Positions 44,040-55,612 of a stretch of 64,000 nt of DNA are shown here, piece by piece. Made by a program: the position numbers and the translations under genes. Origin of the DNA: Dolomedes plantarius. Taxonomy: Eukaryota > Arthropoda > Arachnida > Araneae > Dolomedidae. Each line of letters opens with the position of its first letter. Positions within the stretch are counted from its first letter, which is position 1. The notes below the pieces were generated by a model, which saw only the letters and a program-made list of their open reading frames with translations, was not told the DNA's origin and searched no databases. The stretch covers positions 96,087,604-96,151,603 of the forward strand of contig OU015490.1 in NCBI GenBank assembly GCA_907164885.2. The letters are read 5' to 3'.

Positions 44040-45672
44040 GTGGGACACAACAAAATTCAGTTTTAGGGATTATGGGTGCCAGGAAATTTAGTTCTGTTTG
44101 GAGAGTTTTTTATGGTCAGTCTTACCCTTATCGTGGTATAAAATCAAGTATTGGTCGCTAGATTAAGGTCTCCAGGTCTCCTATCCTACACGTTTTAACA
44201 GGTGGGTGATGCATTTATTAGAGGTGGGTGATGCATTTTTTGGCAAAGTGATATGAATATGAGTTTAAAATTGCACTCTATGTACACTTCTAAAGAAAAA
44301 TTTTGTATTTGTTTGACGTTTCAAACTTTTTTTTGACGTTTAGCGTTAAGAAATAATAACTATAACAAAATTTATTTTTGTATAGCTTTACAGCACAACG
44401 TCGTAAAAATCCAGATGATATATTTCTGAGCCACAATAAATTATGTTATCAAGATGAACCATGTGTTAAATAAATCTACTTCACTAGATTCAATTTAATT
44501 AAACAGTTTAAAAGATGTTAATTAAATAAAGCAGTCAATGGATCTCTCGTATTTCCGTATAAATGTGATTCACAGTTCGTAAAATATAGAAAAAAAATTA
44601 GGTAAATTAGTAGGAAAATAAAAATATTAGTTGGAGCAAAGCTCCTAACATATAGTGTCTTCACGTGGACCACTGGTATCCAATAAATGTAAGAAGACAT
44701 GACTATAGGAAATAGACGTTTAAAAACCTTGGTTAATACAATAATCAGGAAGTTTTGTATCAAGCAAATTCCCCCTAAAACTTGGTATTTTTCATCTACC
44801 TAAATCTATTTCTCTATATAATAACGAATATTTCTAGGGCTGAAAATAAATCTAATCTCAACATGTTTCAGGGACACATAGTAAAAGAAATAAATCCAAA
44901 GAAATAAATGTACAGCCAAACATTTTTCCAGAGATCTCATTCATTTATATCGGGACATGTGAATAACCAACCTCCTTTGTTAATGTCTAGCTCTTACGCA
45001 AGGTTATTATCCAAGGAATTCTCCTCCTAAAAAATAAGTCGACAGAAGTATACTATTCTTTTTGCGCTTTTTTATGAAAAGAACCTAATGTTCTCAAGTT
45101 CCCAAGCAGAACTGTGAAATAAGAATGTTGTTCTTTTAGAAATTATTCCTTTGTTAATACATCATTTTTGCAGGCCGCATAATGTATCTCTATACAAGGG
45201 TGTTCTAGAATCACCAAAAATTTGTTTAAAAACTTCATGAAAGGATTCTCTGAAAAAAATTCCGCTAAAAGTTCTTTCACTTCCAAAAGGATTAATTGCA
45301 TAACAGAAAAAAAAACTCTCTATCACCTAATTTGATTAAAATATTTCGGTGTTAGCATTCATATTAAGTGAAGTGGATACTAAATTTTATTCACACAGAA
45401 TTCTTATAAATATATCATTACATTAGTTAATTGGCTAAATAATTCACAATAAAGTTTTTAAGCCATATCATTTCCAATGAATTAACTGAGTAGTTTAATA
45501 AATTCTTAAGTTACTTAAATTCTAAAACATTTTAAAATCTAAATTTCTCAGATAATAATATATTGTTGATAATAATGTAATATATTCAGATAAATATAGT
45601 GTTGTTGAAATAAACGATTATAAACTGAAGACTATTTTTTTTCGTGATAGCTTCTTGAAAATTGATGTAAAT
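44040..45672. other. AT-rich stretch, nothing recognised
   Basis: Only a 22-bp near-duplicate (GGTGGGTGATGCATTT) at about 44202 and 44223 stands out. Confidence 0.45.
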
Positions 45673-45675
45673 ACA

Positions 45676-45890
45676 GGGTGATCATAAAAAAACTTTCCCG
45701 ATACCGGACCTCTAGCGGCCTTTCTGTTCAAACTATCGAGATGAGATTTCAGTTATAGTTATTCAGAGGTATGAGCTCGGGATTCTGTGAACGGCAACAA
45801 AGTGGCGCTCACTGTGACGGTTATAGGTACAGAAACTCCAAATTTTCGAATGGAGACGTCCACTTTTTTCCCGTCGCAAAATGCTCAGCG
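45676..45890 (+). mobile_element. one end of a TA-flanked DNA transposon
   Basis: TA then CAGGGTGATCATAAAAAAAC with TTTCCCGATACCGGACC, a form I know from non-autonomous Tc1/mariner elements. The other end was not found. The 87-residue frame at 45771 has no known motif. Confidence 0.35.
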
Positions 45891-45899
45891 CATGCGCAC

Positions 45900-46285
45900 A
45901 TCTTCAATTTGCTTTTTCTTTCTTTCTTTCTTTTTACTTTCAAGTTAGTCTTCAAGTTTTTTCTTCACAATGTCATCTTTTTCTGTTTTCTTAGGAGTTT
46001 TTTCTTCTCCTTTTTTAAAATTATTTCCTTGTAAAGCCAAATCTTCCAACCTCTTTTATCCCTGTCTTTTTTCTATGTATATGTGACGCAAATCTTGGGT
46101 GAATTGCAAGAAAAAAAAGAAAACATGCTTGAAATCTCACAAGCTTTAAAAGTATAAATTTCTCCAACAACATTCCATCTATAAGGGTGTTTGTCTTGAT
46201 TGACTTTATTTCAACGTATTAACATTATACAACTTAACTAGTTCAGTTACTTAGGTTATGTTACTAATAAGCATAAGTGGATCAG
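45900..46285. other. T-rich stretch, nothing recognised
   Basis: Poly-pyrimidine runs (TTTCTTTCTTTCTTT) near 45917 and no feature beyond. Confidence 0.4.
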
Positions 46286-46288
46286 TGT

Positions 46289-46345
46289 GGGGTAACTGGG
46301 CCATACCTTGACCCAGTTTCCCTGAAGGTATGGTTCAGTTGCCCC
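46289..46345. repeat. imperfect 21-bp hairpin
   Basis: GGGGTAACTGGGCCATACCT pairs with the complement GGGGCAACTGAACCATACCT (46325-46345) across a 15-nt loop. A third partial word (TGGGGCAACTGTGTCATA) follows at about 46361. Possibly transposon ends. Confidence 0.6.
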
Positions 46346-46682
46346 AAATCACTAAATCTGATGGGGCAACTGTGTCATAACCCTACAAAGACCTTTAACA
46401 TGCAGGATAGGTTAAAACACTACATAGAAGGTTATTTTGACATTAACTGAGCTAAAAATTCTTACAATAAGCTCCACCCCCACCATCGGAGTAAATGTTG
46501 GACCCCGGAGTAAGTGTTACTCCACCCCCATCCCCGGAGGAAGAGTGTGGGGAGTGGTTCGCACAGAGTTCAATTTCTGGCTTACATGTCGATGTACTAG
46601 CTACTTTATTATGAGAGTGCCCTATAGGTGAGCCAGCATTACTCCCTATGAGGAGGATGACACTGAAACGACCATCACTTAA

Positions 46683-46819
46683 GGCCTGTTCACATAGAAT
46701 CCGTCAGCGTTAGCGTAAATTTTTTTAACCAATCATATAACAATCACTGACCAATTTAACCAATTAGCGTCAGCGGACTCGTTAACGCTAACGGTGACGC
46801 ATTCTATGTGAACAGACCC
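46683..46819. mobile_element. TTAA-associated MITE, family III, copy 3
   Basis: 137 bp. Left end GGCCTGTTCACATAGAATCC after TTAA (46679-46682), right end (complement) GGGTCTGTTCACATAGAATG. Inner words CGTCAGCGTTAGCG on both sides. The right flank is TCAT, not TTAA. Confidence 0.7.
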
Positions 46820-46824
46820 TCATC

Positions 46825-47270
46825 CAGGATTTAAACCCAGGCCCACTGCGTGGCATACACTATGTGGACGGTGATACACGGATAATTACATCCCTCAGTT
46901 TTGTGCTCAAAAATCCTCTGAGACGGATAATTCAGTATTGTCTCTTTTTCTAGGTCAAAAGAATTGTCTGGATATATTCGTCTTCTTTTTTCTCCCGAAC
47001 TAATAACTGATCTACTCAGTGAATAGTAATCGAAGACATTCCTTCCCATCCTGGGCACTGAAATTTATCTTGCAGACATTCTGAATATTTGTTTTCTACA
47101 GAAAAAAAAGCGCTGGATCTTTCATCTTTGGAAATCGAGGTGACCAATTTCATCTAGGAATCTGTGTATTAATGCAGAAGGAGGCTATTTTGAAGGATAT
47201 TAAATGTCTATAAAATTATCTTCAAATAAACGACTTTTAGGGAATCAGTCTCATTACTTTCTCGACAGAC
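46825..47270. other. stretch with one weak tRNA-like box B
   Basis: On the minus strand CTGGGTTTAAATCCTGGATG (about 46822-46843) resembles a T arm/box B, but no convincing box A or cloverleaf is seen. I do not call a tRNA. Confidence 0.3.
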
Positions 47271-47271
47271 C

Positions 47272-47600
47272 CTGCATATATATATAACCAACAAACACAA
47301 GACTGACGGCAACTTGACGGGCCGGTTCTGGAGGCGCCGGTAGAACGATAGGCTCGGGGAAAATGATCCGTACCGTTGCCGGGTGATTTACGAATCTCCG
47401 ACGGGGAATCCCGTAGTGTGTACCGTGAATCATTCATCGTGTATCGTGAATCATTCATCTTGAGGAGCGATAAGCATGTTTACTTTTCCCTAGCACCTAG
47501 CCATGAACGGGTAGGCAAGGGGGAGCGTGTGTCAATTCCGTCACCAGCAGCCGGCTGACAGTGTTGGATGTTTGAAATTTTGCCTGTTGGAAGGCAAATT
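47272..47600 (-). mobile_element. GC-rich retroposon-like segment ending in (TA)n, copy 1
   Basis: On the minus strand the GC-rich sequence (ACCGGCGCCTCCAGAACC, GGCCCGTCAAGTTGCCG) ends CTTGTGTTTGTTGG and then TTATATATATATG. The same ending is found at 54590-54620. It contains a short direct repeat GATGAATGATTCACG. No frame with a known domain. Confidence 0.4.
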
Positions 47601-47604
47601 TTCA

Positions 47605-48290
47605 ACTTAGCGGTGGGCATGTAACGTCCAGGAAATGTACCCGCGAGAAAAGTTGAGTTTTGCAAGTTTCACCAATATTGTGTGATAATTATTATATTTT
47701 ATCCCACGTGCCGGCATTCATATAAATTACTATTTTTCAGTGTGACGTAATGTCATTTGCATGCTTGGTTTTCATTTTATTTTTTTGTTACGTTACAAGT
47801 ACTGTTTGGCAACTTCGATAGATTTTGCTGAGTTTTGGAGATATACGAGGTACTCGGTGAGAAGAGGTTGTAATAGTGCTTTGGTGTTCTTGAGAATTTG
47901 TTAAATTTAAATAAAAAATGTTTGTTTAAAGTTTTTGAATGTTCTATTTGAAAAGAATCTTGTGAAACCGAGTCAACACCCTCACTGCATGTGGAACCCA
48001 AAAAGGATATCGCCCCATTAACTTAGGCGGGTGATTTTTTACAATATCGACTACTCCATGCTCGGAGTATGAAAAATAAAAAAAAACCGCTCGGAAAACC
48101 TGTGAATATCTGATATTGCGTCCTTGGACCAAGTACGGTGGTTTACAATATATATCATCTATATATTTAATTTGCTAAGCCGACTTTTTTGGCAGTCCGT
48201 GAGAGAAAACTACTGCATCAATTTACTTCATTTTGGTCTTAAACGAAAGATTGTAATCTGTAGATTTGTTAAATTTGGTTTTTGTGACAG
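47605..48290. other. AT-rich stretch, nothing recognised
   Basis: No supported feature. Confidence 0.4.
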
Positions 48291-48296
48291 CAATTT

Positions 48297-48640
48297 CTAT
48301 TAATTAGCGATAATTTACAATTTACAATTAATTTTTACGCATGCTCAGTGGCATGGTTAAATCTGTCTTTAGAAACTCACTGTTTCCGCGCACGCTCAGT
48401 GACATGTTTTAATGATAAACACGTTTATTCCGAGAAGTCTCTCTAGATCTATCTCTGCCTTATTTATTTTTATGATAATTATATTTGTGAAATACAACAG
48501 TAAACCTCATGGAAATTGTTTATTTCATGCTGTTTAATTAGCGATAATTTACAATTTAAAAAAATTGCTTTCTGCACATGCTCAGTGACATTTTTAAATC
48601 TGTCTTTAGATACTCACTAAGCGCGAAGCCGCTTAATCAC
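48297..48640 (+). repeat. two direct copies of a segment of about 105 bp
   Basis: TTAGCGATAATTTACAATTT begins at about 48302 and 48539. Both are followed by GCATGCTCAGTG or ACATGCTCAGTG and TAAATCTGTCTTTAGA-ACTCACT. They are 237 bp apart. An extra GCTCAGTGACATG word lies between them. Confidence 0.8.
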
Positions 48641-48644
48641 AATT

Positions 48645-50090
48645 TGTTTCTGCGCATTATTATGATTTTCAACATTTGACAATGATGTGTTGAATATAAT
48701 TTGTGTATTAGTACATTCATTTACTATCTAGCCGTCATGTTTTGACAGACATCAACTATTGTTAGATTATATTAATTTATTTTTGGCTTTTATATAGAAA
48801 TGAAATAAACATCCACTTACAAATGGATAATTTTTTCGATCAAGCGTTTATGCACAAGAGAGCAAAGAGTAGTACCTGCCTAAATTTGTTTTTCATTTTG
48901 ATTAAGACGGACTTTTTTTGCAGACTCTCTTGGATGCCAAAGCGGGTATCTATCTGGCTCTTCATTTCATACTCAGGTTCTCTGCGATTTACTTGGCAAC
49001 CCTACCACCAGTTGCATTGGGCCAATATCAATTTCGTTAGGCGCTACATTTCGTTTTTTGGTAGACCGCTGGGTTACACTTATTTGGACTTCAAATTTTT
49101 CGGTGATGGTGTTGATAATTATTTTATGATTTAAATATTTCTTGACGCAGGAATTGGAGCCATTTTTTTATAGAAACATGACCATTTTAGCTTATTTTCG
49201 GCACTTTTTTTTTCGGGGGGGGGGGGGGGTAAGTATATTGATTTTGTAATGAATAAGATGACCGTTTTTATTTATCAGAAGATAGATATATTCATACCAT
49301 AAAGTAAAATACTTCGAGTGACAGTTCTCTTTTAAATGAAATTGCGTCCGAATGCATTTCAATAAATGATTAACAGATTAAACACTAAAAACATATCATA
49401 CATTTTTAAACCTCTATACAGTCATAATATTATTATTAAAATATTGAGGTACATTGAATTTTATTCGTCATTTTTACAGTATTTATTCGCATACTTTATA
49501 CCTAGTGATGTATAGAACAATAAAGAATGAATCTAGGAAATGAAATAAAAATAATTGATGACTGAAAATAAATTTCATATAGCAGACCAACGTATATGTA
49601 AATGTAGGTACAAATACTTTATAAGTTTTAACACCCATTGATATGAACTGTATTCATATTTTTCGAATATGCTTCATAAAAACAAACTCCATCTCATCAG
49701 AGATAAAATTAGAAAGTGTGTGTTTGCATGTATGTAAATGTTGACAGTAATTTTGTAGCTTTTAATGTGCTAGTAAATACAGGGCAGTTTCTAGGGTAGC
49801 TGCCATACGTGTGCGAGAATAATTCCCCCCCCCCCCTCATACCGTATGGATTAATTGAAATTTCTCTGAAATATTTTTACCTTAAATGAAACAACGAATT
49901 ACAGAAAATATTATAAATTCAGTTTATTTTTTAATTTTATAACCTAACATAATAATTATTAATGTATTGATATAACAACTAAATGAACACGTTATATTAA
50001 ATACATACAACACATATCTATTAATACATATACTTAATAAGTCAGTCAAAAAGATAATCTTTGCTTTCCTTGCTTTTTTTAATGCAAATT
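48645..50090. other. AT-rich stretch with one unassigned frame
   Basis: A 103-residue frame at 48823-49134 (MDNFFDQAFMHKRAKSSTCL) has no motif that I know. Runs of 15 G (49215-49229) and 12 C (49825-49836) are present. Confidence 0.35.
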
Positions 50091-50722
50091 CAGTTATAAT
50101 ATCTGATCATCTATATCTTCCGAAATGTCCTTTTCGATGCTAATAATAGATAAGTGTGAAAGCCTTTCTTGTCCCATTGTAGATCTCAAATAATTTTTTA
50201 TTATTTTAAGTTTTCAAAAGCTTCTTTCCCCGCTAGCCACAGTAACAGGCAATGTTAATAAAATTCGTATGGTAATCACTAAATTTGGAAACAGATAGAT
50301 GAGGTTGTTTGTAAATAGGTATTGAATCACATTTAACGCATTCATTTCAAGGGAAATATAGAGGGCAATGTTGTCAGTTTCATCGCATAAATCTTCAGCT
50401 ATAATATATTTTTCATTTTTAAATGGATCATGTAACATACTTTCCACATATTTACATTTTGTAGACCTATTTGATTTATCTGTTTCAAGGAAATCTGATA
50501 TTGAAATAAATCCCCAAACAATGCTCCCTAATTTCTATTTGCTTTGATTTATTATTTAATAGAACAAATCTTACTACAACAGTAAGTCGGTCTTGGTTGC
50601 TTAGATCAGGGGTGGAATCTAAAATAGTAGAATAATATTTACAAAATTTTAAGAGTGATATTATTTCATGTCTTATTTTTTGTTCCAAAAGGGAAATAGT
50701 TCATTTTGAATATGAACACCTA

Positions 50723-52328
50723 CAGTGGCTCCAAAATGTGTTCGTACACTTACGATTTTCAAGGAAATAGGGATCTATCCATTAATTAAAATGAATAATA
50801 CAGAATGGGCATTTAATAATAAGATTTATAATCTATTCTTCACAAAACTATATGAAATATTTTGAAAACTTAGTAAAACTTTATTTTTAAGACACCAATA
50901 ATCAAAAAGTAACAAAAACTATCTCACAAAAGTCATCGTTCACTGAAATATTTTCGGATAAATTTATAACTAAAATTATCGCCTGGCACTTTATTTTTAT
51001 TTTTGAATTGTGGTGGCATTTAAAATATCGTTTGGCTTTAATTTTTGCTTCCCTATTCCGTAATATTCTATTTATTATTTAAAAATGGCTCGCAAAGAAA
51101 CAACAAACAGCATTGATCGAAAATTGATTATTTTTCATCATAGTTGTGGTAAATCAGTTCGGAATATTGCTAAATTACTTAATTTATCCCATTCTACTGT
51201 GCAGTATGTGATAAAACGCTTTAAAGAAGAAAATCGGATAAAAATCAAGATAAGAAAAGGCCGTCCGGCAAAGTTAACAAAACGTGATCAGAGATTTATA
51301 ATTAAAAAATTTGTGAAAAATCTACGTTTGAGTGCTGTAAAACTTTCTGCAGAATTTAATGAAACATTTTCTACTTCAATTTCACCTGAAACTGTTCGAC
51401 GAGTTCTCAGAGCAGCTGGATTATATGGGCGTTTTGCCCGTAGAATTTTTTTGTGAGAAAAAACAGAAAGCTCGGGCTTTCCTTCGCACTATCAATGATT
51501 AATAAGCCCCAAACCTATTGGAATAATGTCTTATTTGCCGATGAAAGCAAGTTTAACATTTTTGGTTCCGATGGGCGTATAATTGTATGGAAAAGAAAAA
51601 ATGAGGAAGGTGTCCTTGTGTGGGAGTGCATGTCAACATCAGGACTAGGTAATTTGGTATTTATTGATGGCATAATGAATCGTGCTGTTTAGATAAATAT
51701 TTTAAGAGACAATTTAAAATTATCAGCCTAAAATTTGGGTATTTGAAATTTTTAATTTTTTAACGATCCTAAGCCCACGGCTCTCAACGTTCGCCTCTGG
51801 TGTCTCTATAATTGTCCACAAGTTTTGAAAACACCACCTCAATCGTCAGATTTAAACTCAATAGAACATTTTTGGAGAGAACTAAAGGTTCGAGTACGAA
51901 AACACGACATTTTTAAAAGAAAAAGCGAACTAAAAACAATTATGATGGAAGAATGGATGAACATTGATGCAGAAATTACAAAAGAACTAGTGCAATCTAT
52001 TCCCAGACGTTTAAAAGCTGTTATTGATGCTAAAGGATATCCTACTAAATATTAATTTAACGAAAAATTAGAATATTTACTTATAAGTAGAGATTTTCTT
52101 TACAAGTGTTCGATGACTGTTGTGGGATAAAGTTTTTGTTACTTTTTGATTACTGGTTTCTTAAAAATAAAGTTTTACTATGTTTTTAAAATATTTCATG
52201 TAGTTTTGTTAAGAATAGATTATACATCTTATTGTTAAATACGCATTCTGAAATATTCATTTTAATTAATGGATAGACCCCTATTTCATTGAAAATCGTA
52301 AGTGTACGAACACTTTTGTGAGCCACTG
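50723..52328 (+). mobile_element. Tc1-like element with about 220-bp terminal inverted repeats
   Basis: TA-flanked (50721-50722, 52329-52330), 1606 bp. Ends are CAGTGGCTCCAAAATGTGTT and (complement) CAGTGGCTCACAAAAGTGTT. Similarity continues to about 50942 and 52108 (AAAAAGTAACAAAAACT). It inserted in the hAT relic: removing it and one TA restores the hAT frame (PHY-LGVHIQ). Confidence 0.9.
51085..52055 (+). pseudogene. Tc1-like transposase, frameshifted
   Basis: Frame 1 (51085-51456) MARKETTNSIDRKLIIFHHS has HSTVQYVIKRFKEENRI (helix-turn-helix), RKGRPAKLTKRDQRF, and ETVRRVLRAAGLYGRFARR. A frameshift at about 51453 leads to YWNNVLFADESKFNIFGSDG (first catalytic Asp). Stops follow, then NDPKPTALNVRLWCLYNCPQ, where the second Asp (normally QDNDPKHTA) is lost. 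LNSIEHFWRELKVRVRKHDI (Glu) leads to SIPRRLKAVIDAKGYPTKY. Length after repair would be normal, about 325 residues. Confidence 0.85.
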
Positions 52329-52429
52329 TAAATAATGAGGCATATTTGATGGATTTCTGCTGATTCTAGTGAGGTGCTCTGATATTTTAATGAAAAAATA
52401 TCATCAAGTTTACCGTACCTGTGAAATAT

Positions 52430-53245
52430 TTTTATTGGTCAGCAATCACAAAATCCAGCACAAAAATTAGAGACAAAAAGCTTTGTTTTTCGGTTGTTGA
52501 TGTGGACACGTTCAAAATTAATATAGTGCAAATTATCCCGGGCCGTGGTTTATAGGCTCAGGGCATAAAATAGTATTTTCCTGCAACCTGACAAAAACCG
52601 CCCGAACTGACGCTATTTGATGGGTTAAAACGTGTTAAAACAAAAACGAAAAATGTATTTCCCAACTGGTTGCTACGTGGAGTAGCGTTTTTAAAACCAA
52701 TGTAGTTTTGTTTATTTCCTGTTATACTTGTAAAATTCATTTTTAACTCTAGGTAGTTATCTAGCATAATGATAATATTTTTATATTCATTATTTTACTA
52801 ATAAATTAGTTTTAATTTTTTTTAACCGCGCATCCGCCCCCCCCCCCCTCACCCTCTCGACTTTCCAGCTGTGTGCTGCGCCTCGCTTGGGGTAGTGATA
52901 TTCCTTTGTGTCCTCCCTCCGTGGACACTCCTTGCAGGTGCAAGTAGCAGAAGAGACCGTTTTCTGAGAAAGAGTGCGGGGTACTTCTAAAAATAGACGG
53001 GAATGCTCTTTGGGCAGTCGCCAATCTTTTTTACAGGACGTATAAAAATTGGCGATTTTGAGTTAGCGAAACTAATGGCGCACACTATTTATGCCAATTA
53101 TATTCCGACACAGTTAATGTCTTCAGTTCTGTACATAGTTCAACATTTGTTACTCTCCGATGCTCGACTGTGTGGGATGTGGGATTTTCTTTATTTCCAA
53201 CATTTTTTTAAAATACCGTCATTGGACAATGACCGAGAGGTATGT
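52430..53245. other. mixed stretch, nothing recognised
   Basis: Includes a run of 12 C at 52837-52848 followed by GC-rich sequence to about 53000. Frames here have no known motif. Confidence 0.4.
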
Positions 53246-53247
53246 TT

Positions 53248-53912
53248 ATATTTTGTACTTGTTATTTTAAGTAAACTTCGTAAATTTTCTCAAGATAAGA
53301 AAATTATAATATTTTCCATAGAGGAAATTTATTTCATTGATCTCAAAGTTAAAAGTGAGGTGTAATATATATTTGAAAATCACGAATTACCCGATTATAT
53401 AATCTTAATTTATATAATTTATTTGAAAATGATTTAAAATTAAAATTGAATGTAGTTCAATGTTTTATAATCTTTGTTCAGTCCTTTTTTCAGTCTTATC
53501 GTATTCAGCAATGTAAGATTGTAGGATGACAGAATATTATTATTTTTTATCACCAAAGAATAAACTTATCAAGATGTATTTGAAGATGTCTCAAATCAAA
53601 ATATTTCTTGAACAGCTAAGCTTTAACAATGAACCATTCTTTGATATGCAAAACTATGAAATTTTTTCACTTGTCAACTACTAAAAAAGTACTGAACAAA
53701 ATTTATAAAACATTGAACTACATTCAATTTTAATTTTAAATTATTTTCAAATAAACTATAACAATTAAAGTTATATAATCGGGTAATTCCTGGTTTTCAA
53801 ATATATAATACACCCCACTTTTAACTTTGAGAAGAATGAAATAAATTTCCTCTATGGAAAATATTATAATTTTCTTATCTCGAGAACATTTACGAACTTA
53901 CACAAAATATAA
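53248..53912. repeat. long inverted repeat, arms of about 230 bp
   Basis: Left arm 53248-53484 and right arm 53689-53912 are reverse complements at roughly 85-90 per cent by eye, with a spacer of about 200 bp. Shared words include AAGATAAGAAAATTATAATA, AATTACCCGATTATATAA and TTGAATGTAGTTCAATGTTT. A transcript would fold into a long hairpin. I found no clear transposon termini or target duplication. Confidence 0.8.
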
Positions 53913-54063
53913 TTTTAGGGGATTATTCTGAACAAAAATTTTAGGTTTTAGCAGAGATTAATATTTTCTATTACCTGAAAATACACGAGAAAAAGAGAAA
54001 AGTTAAAAATATTAATACTAGTTATACATGGAGAGCCAGAAAAAAAAGAAATAAAGTGTAAGG

Positions 54064-54101
54064 GTAGATATCAGATGTTATATATAACATCTGATATCTA
54101 C
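54064..54101. repeat. 38-bp perfect palindrome
   Basis: Half-site GTAGATATCAGATGTTATA followed by its exact complement. More GATATATATCAGATATA-like words follow to about 54145. Confidence 0.9.
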
Positions 54102-54242
54102 AGATATATATCAGATATATATCATCTGATGTATATCAAATGTTATCATAAACACTGTTATCATAAGTACTGTTATCATAAACAATCTCATTAATAGAAA
54201 TAAAAAGCATGTGAAAGGAAGGGGTCTAAGAAAAACTTAGAA

Positions 54243-54635
54243 AATCTGTCGGAATTCCAATTATGGCCCAGCACTGGAAAGTAACCCTGATCGACGGCGC
54301 TTTGATAGTTTCGAGATGGATATTTGACGGCCTGTCGACACGAATTATTGCTCCCGTAACCGGCCCGTCACCCTCCGGCAATGGTGCGGCTGTATGTCCA
54401 CATCGACGGGAACTTTGCGGTTCTATCACGGTTCGCAGTCGGATGCACGATAGCTTCATTGTTACCGGAAGCGGCCTAGCACTCGACGGGGAAGTCGCGG
54501 GCGAGCCCGTGACGGATCCGATACTGACCTAATGCACCGGCCCGGCAGTGGACAAATCGGCTGGCCGGAATCATCCGGCCCCGGCCCGATGCCTCTGTGT
54601 TTGTTGGGTATATATATATATATGTGTGTGTGTGT
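54243..54635 (+). mobile_element. GC-rich retroposon-like segment ending in (TA)n/(TG)n, copy 2
   Basis: A 360-bp GC-rich segment (ACCGGCCCGTCACCCTCCGG, CCGGCCCGGCAGTGGAC) ends CTCTGTGTTTGTTGG and then GTATATATATATATATG and TG repeats. The last 20 bp match the end of copy 1 at 47272. An 89-residue open frame (54263-54532) has no known domain. Confidence 0.4.
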
Positions 54636-54639
54636 AATG

Positions 54640-55208
54640 TTATTAACAATAACAGGTATTAATTAATTATTTATTATTGTATACTTGTTGAAGTATTTAA
54701 TAAATAATTCATTTTTTTCCAGTAGCAGATCTATGGCACATTATGAGCTATCTCATCCCATTAAACAATGGGTATTGAAACACTTATTATTTGAAATGGG
54801 ATAAAATATACAAGAAATTTAGTTATTATTGCATCTTAATTCTTTCTAAATAAAGTATTGCCCCGTCAGAGCAAAAATAAATAGTTTTACTGGTGACAGA
54901 ATGTTATATTTATTTCACTTGTTTTATCTCTCTTTGGCAAAAGCAATTGCCGTAATTGCACAAGGGCTATAAATGACAGTTAACGACTTTCAGTAACAGT
55001 GGAAGTTTTCTTTTATTTCAGAGATTTGAAACTTTAGATAAAATTCCTTGGATGCATTGCCACTTTCCGTTATTTGTTTATTCAAAGGTGCCTTACTTTT
55101 AAAAGTTGAAATTTAAATGCATCCGTAAAAGCATTTTTTTCCAAATTATGAATTTTGAAATGATTGAATTTTTTTTATTATTTCTGGCCAAGTTTTATAG
55201 TGTTAGAT
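54640..55208. other. AT-rich stretch, nothing recognised
   Basis: No supported feature. Confidence 0.4.
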
Positions 55209-55211
55209 ATG

Positions 55212-55255
<44 letters not shown>
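55212..55255. repeat. (TA)n microsatellite
   Basis: About 44 bp of TA. Confidence 0.95.
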
Positions 55256-55257
<2 letters not shown>

Positions 55258-55612
55258 CAGAGATCGTTGTCATGGATTATAAATTAATGAAATGCAATCG
55301 TGCACCGAAATGAAGATAAAAGACATAGCTCAGTTGACTGGATTTTATTCCATCTTGAGCTCCAACAAAATTCAGCAAACCACCCCATTCTAAATCTCTC
55401 ATGAAGACGTACGTGTTACCTCTCTCAAACCTAAGTGCCGACTAACTAGATTTCCTTTGTTGAACTCCCGCCCAATCCTTTTGCAGACTCAAATCGTATG
55501 ATCTCGAAGCTTCCTCTTATGTAATGTATATATATAACCCCTCATCAGAATAAATCCTGACGTAACTTGCTTCGCCTGAAACTATCTCTCTTCTGAAAGA
55601 TACCCGTCCGGT
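55254..55612 (+). mobile_element. possible LTR with downstream primer-binding-like site
   Basis: Starts TGACAGAGATCGTTGTCA. TATATATAACCCCTCATCAG with AATAAA at about 55550 looks like promoter and poly(A) signal, and the segment ends just before TGGCGACCCC at about 55612, a form found after LTRs in arthropod Gypsy-like elements. There is no second copy, gag or pol nearby. It may be a fragment or misread. Confidence 0.3.

Larger units (their letters stand above)
50098..52425 (-). pseudogene. hAT transposase relic (ZMYM1/DUF4371 type), split by Tc1
   Basis: On the minus strand, right of the Tc1, SLESAEIHQ/NPSNMPHY joins across the insertion to LGVHIQNEL, then EQKIRHEIISLLKFCKYYST with ILDSTPDLSNQDRLTVVVRF (DUF4371-type hAT domain). 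After a large deletion comes LLTLPVTVASGERSFSKLKI, then IKNYLRSTMGQERLSHLSII and ISEDIDDQIL with a stop at about 50098, the C-terminal hAT dimerisation domain. Frame changes make it dead. No hAT termini were located. Confidence 0.8.

Noticed and set aside
46822..46860. A second tRNA-like site on the minus strand
   Set aside because: Only a box-B-like word is convincing. No acceptor stem or box A.
48823..49134. 103-residue plus-strand frame as a gene
   Set aside because: No motif, no splice evidence that I can trust and no neighbour context. Kept only as an unassigned frame.
54263..54532. 89-residue frame in the GC-rich segment as a real protein
   Set aside because: GC-rich DNA gives long chance frames, an overlapping frame exists on the other strand, and no domain is recognised.
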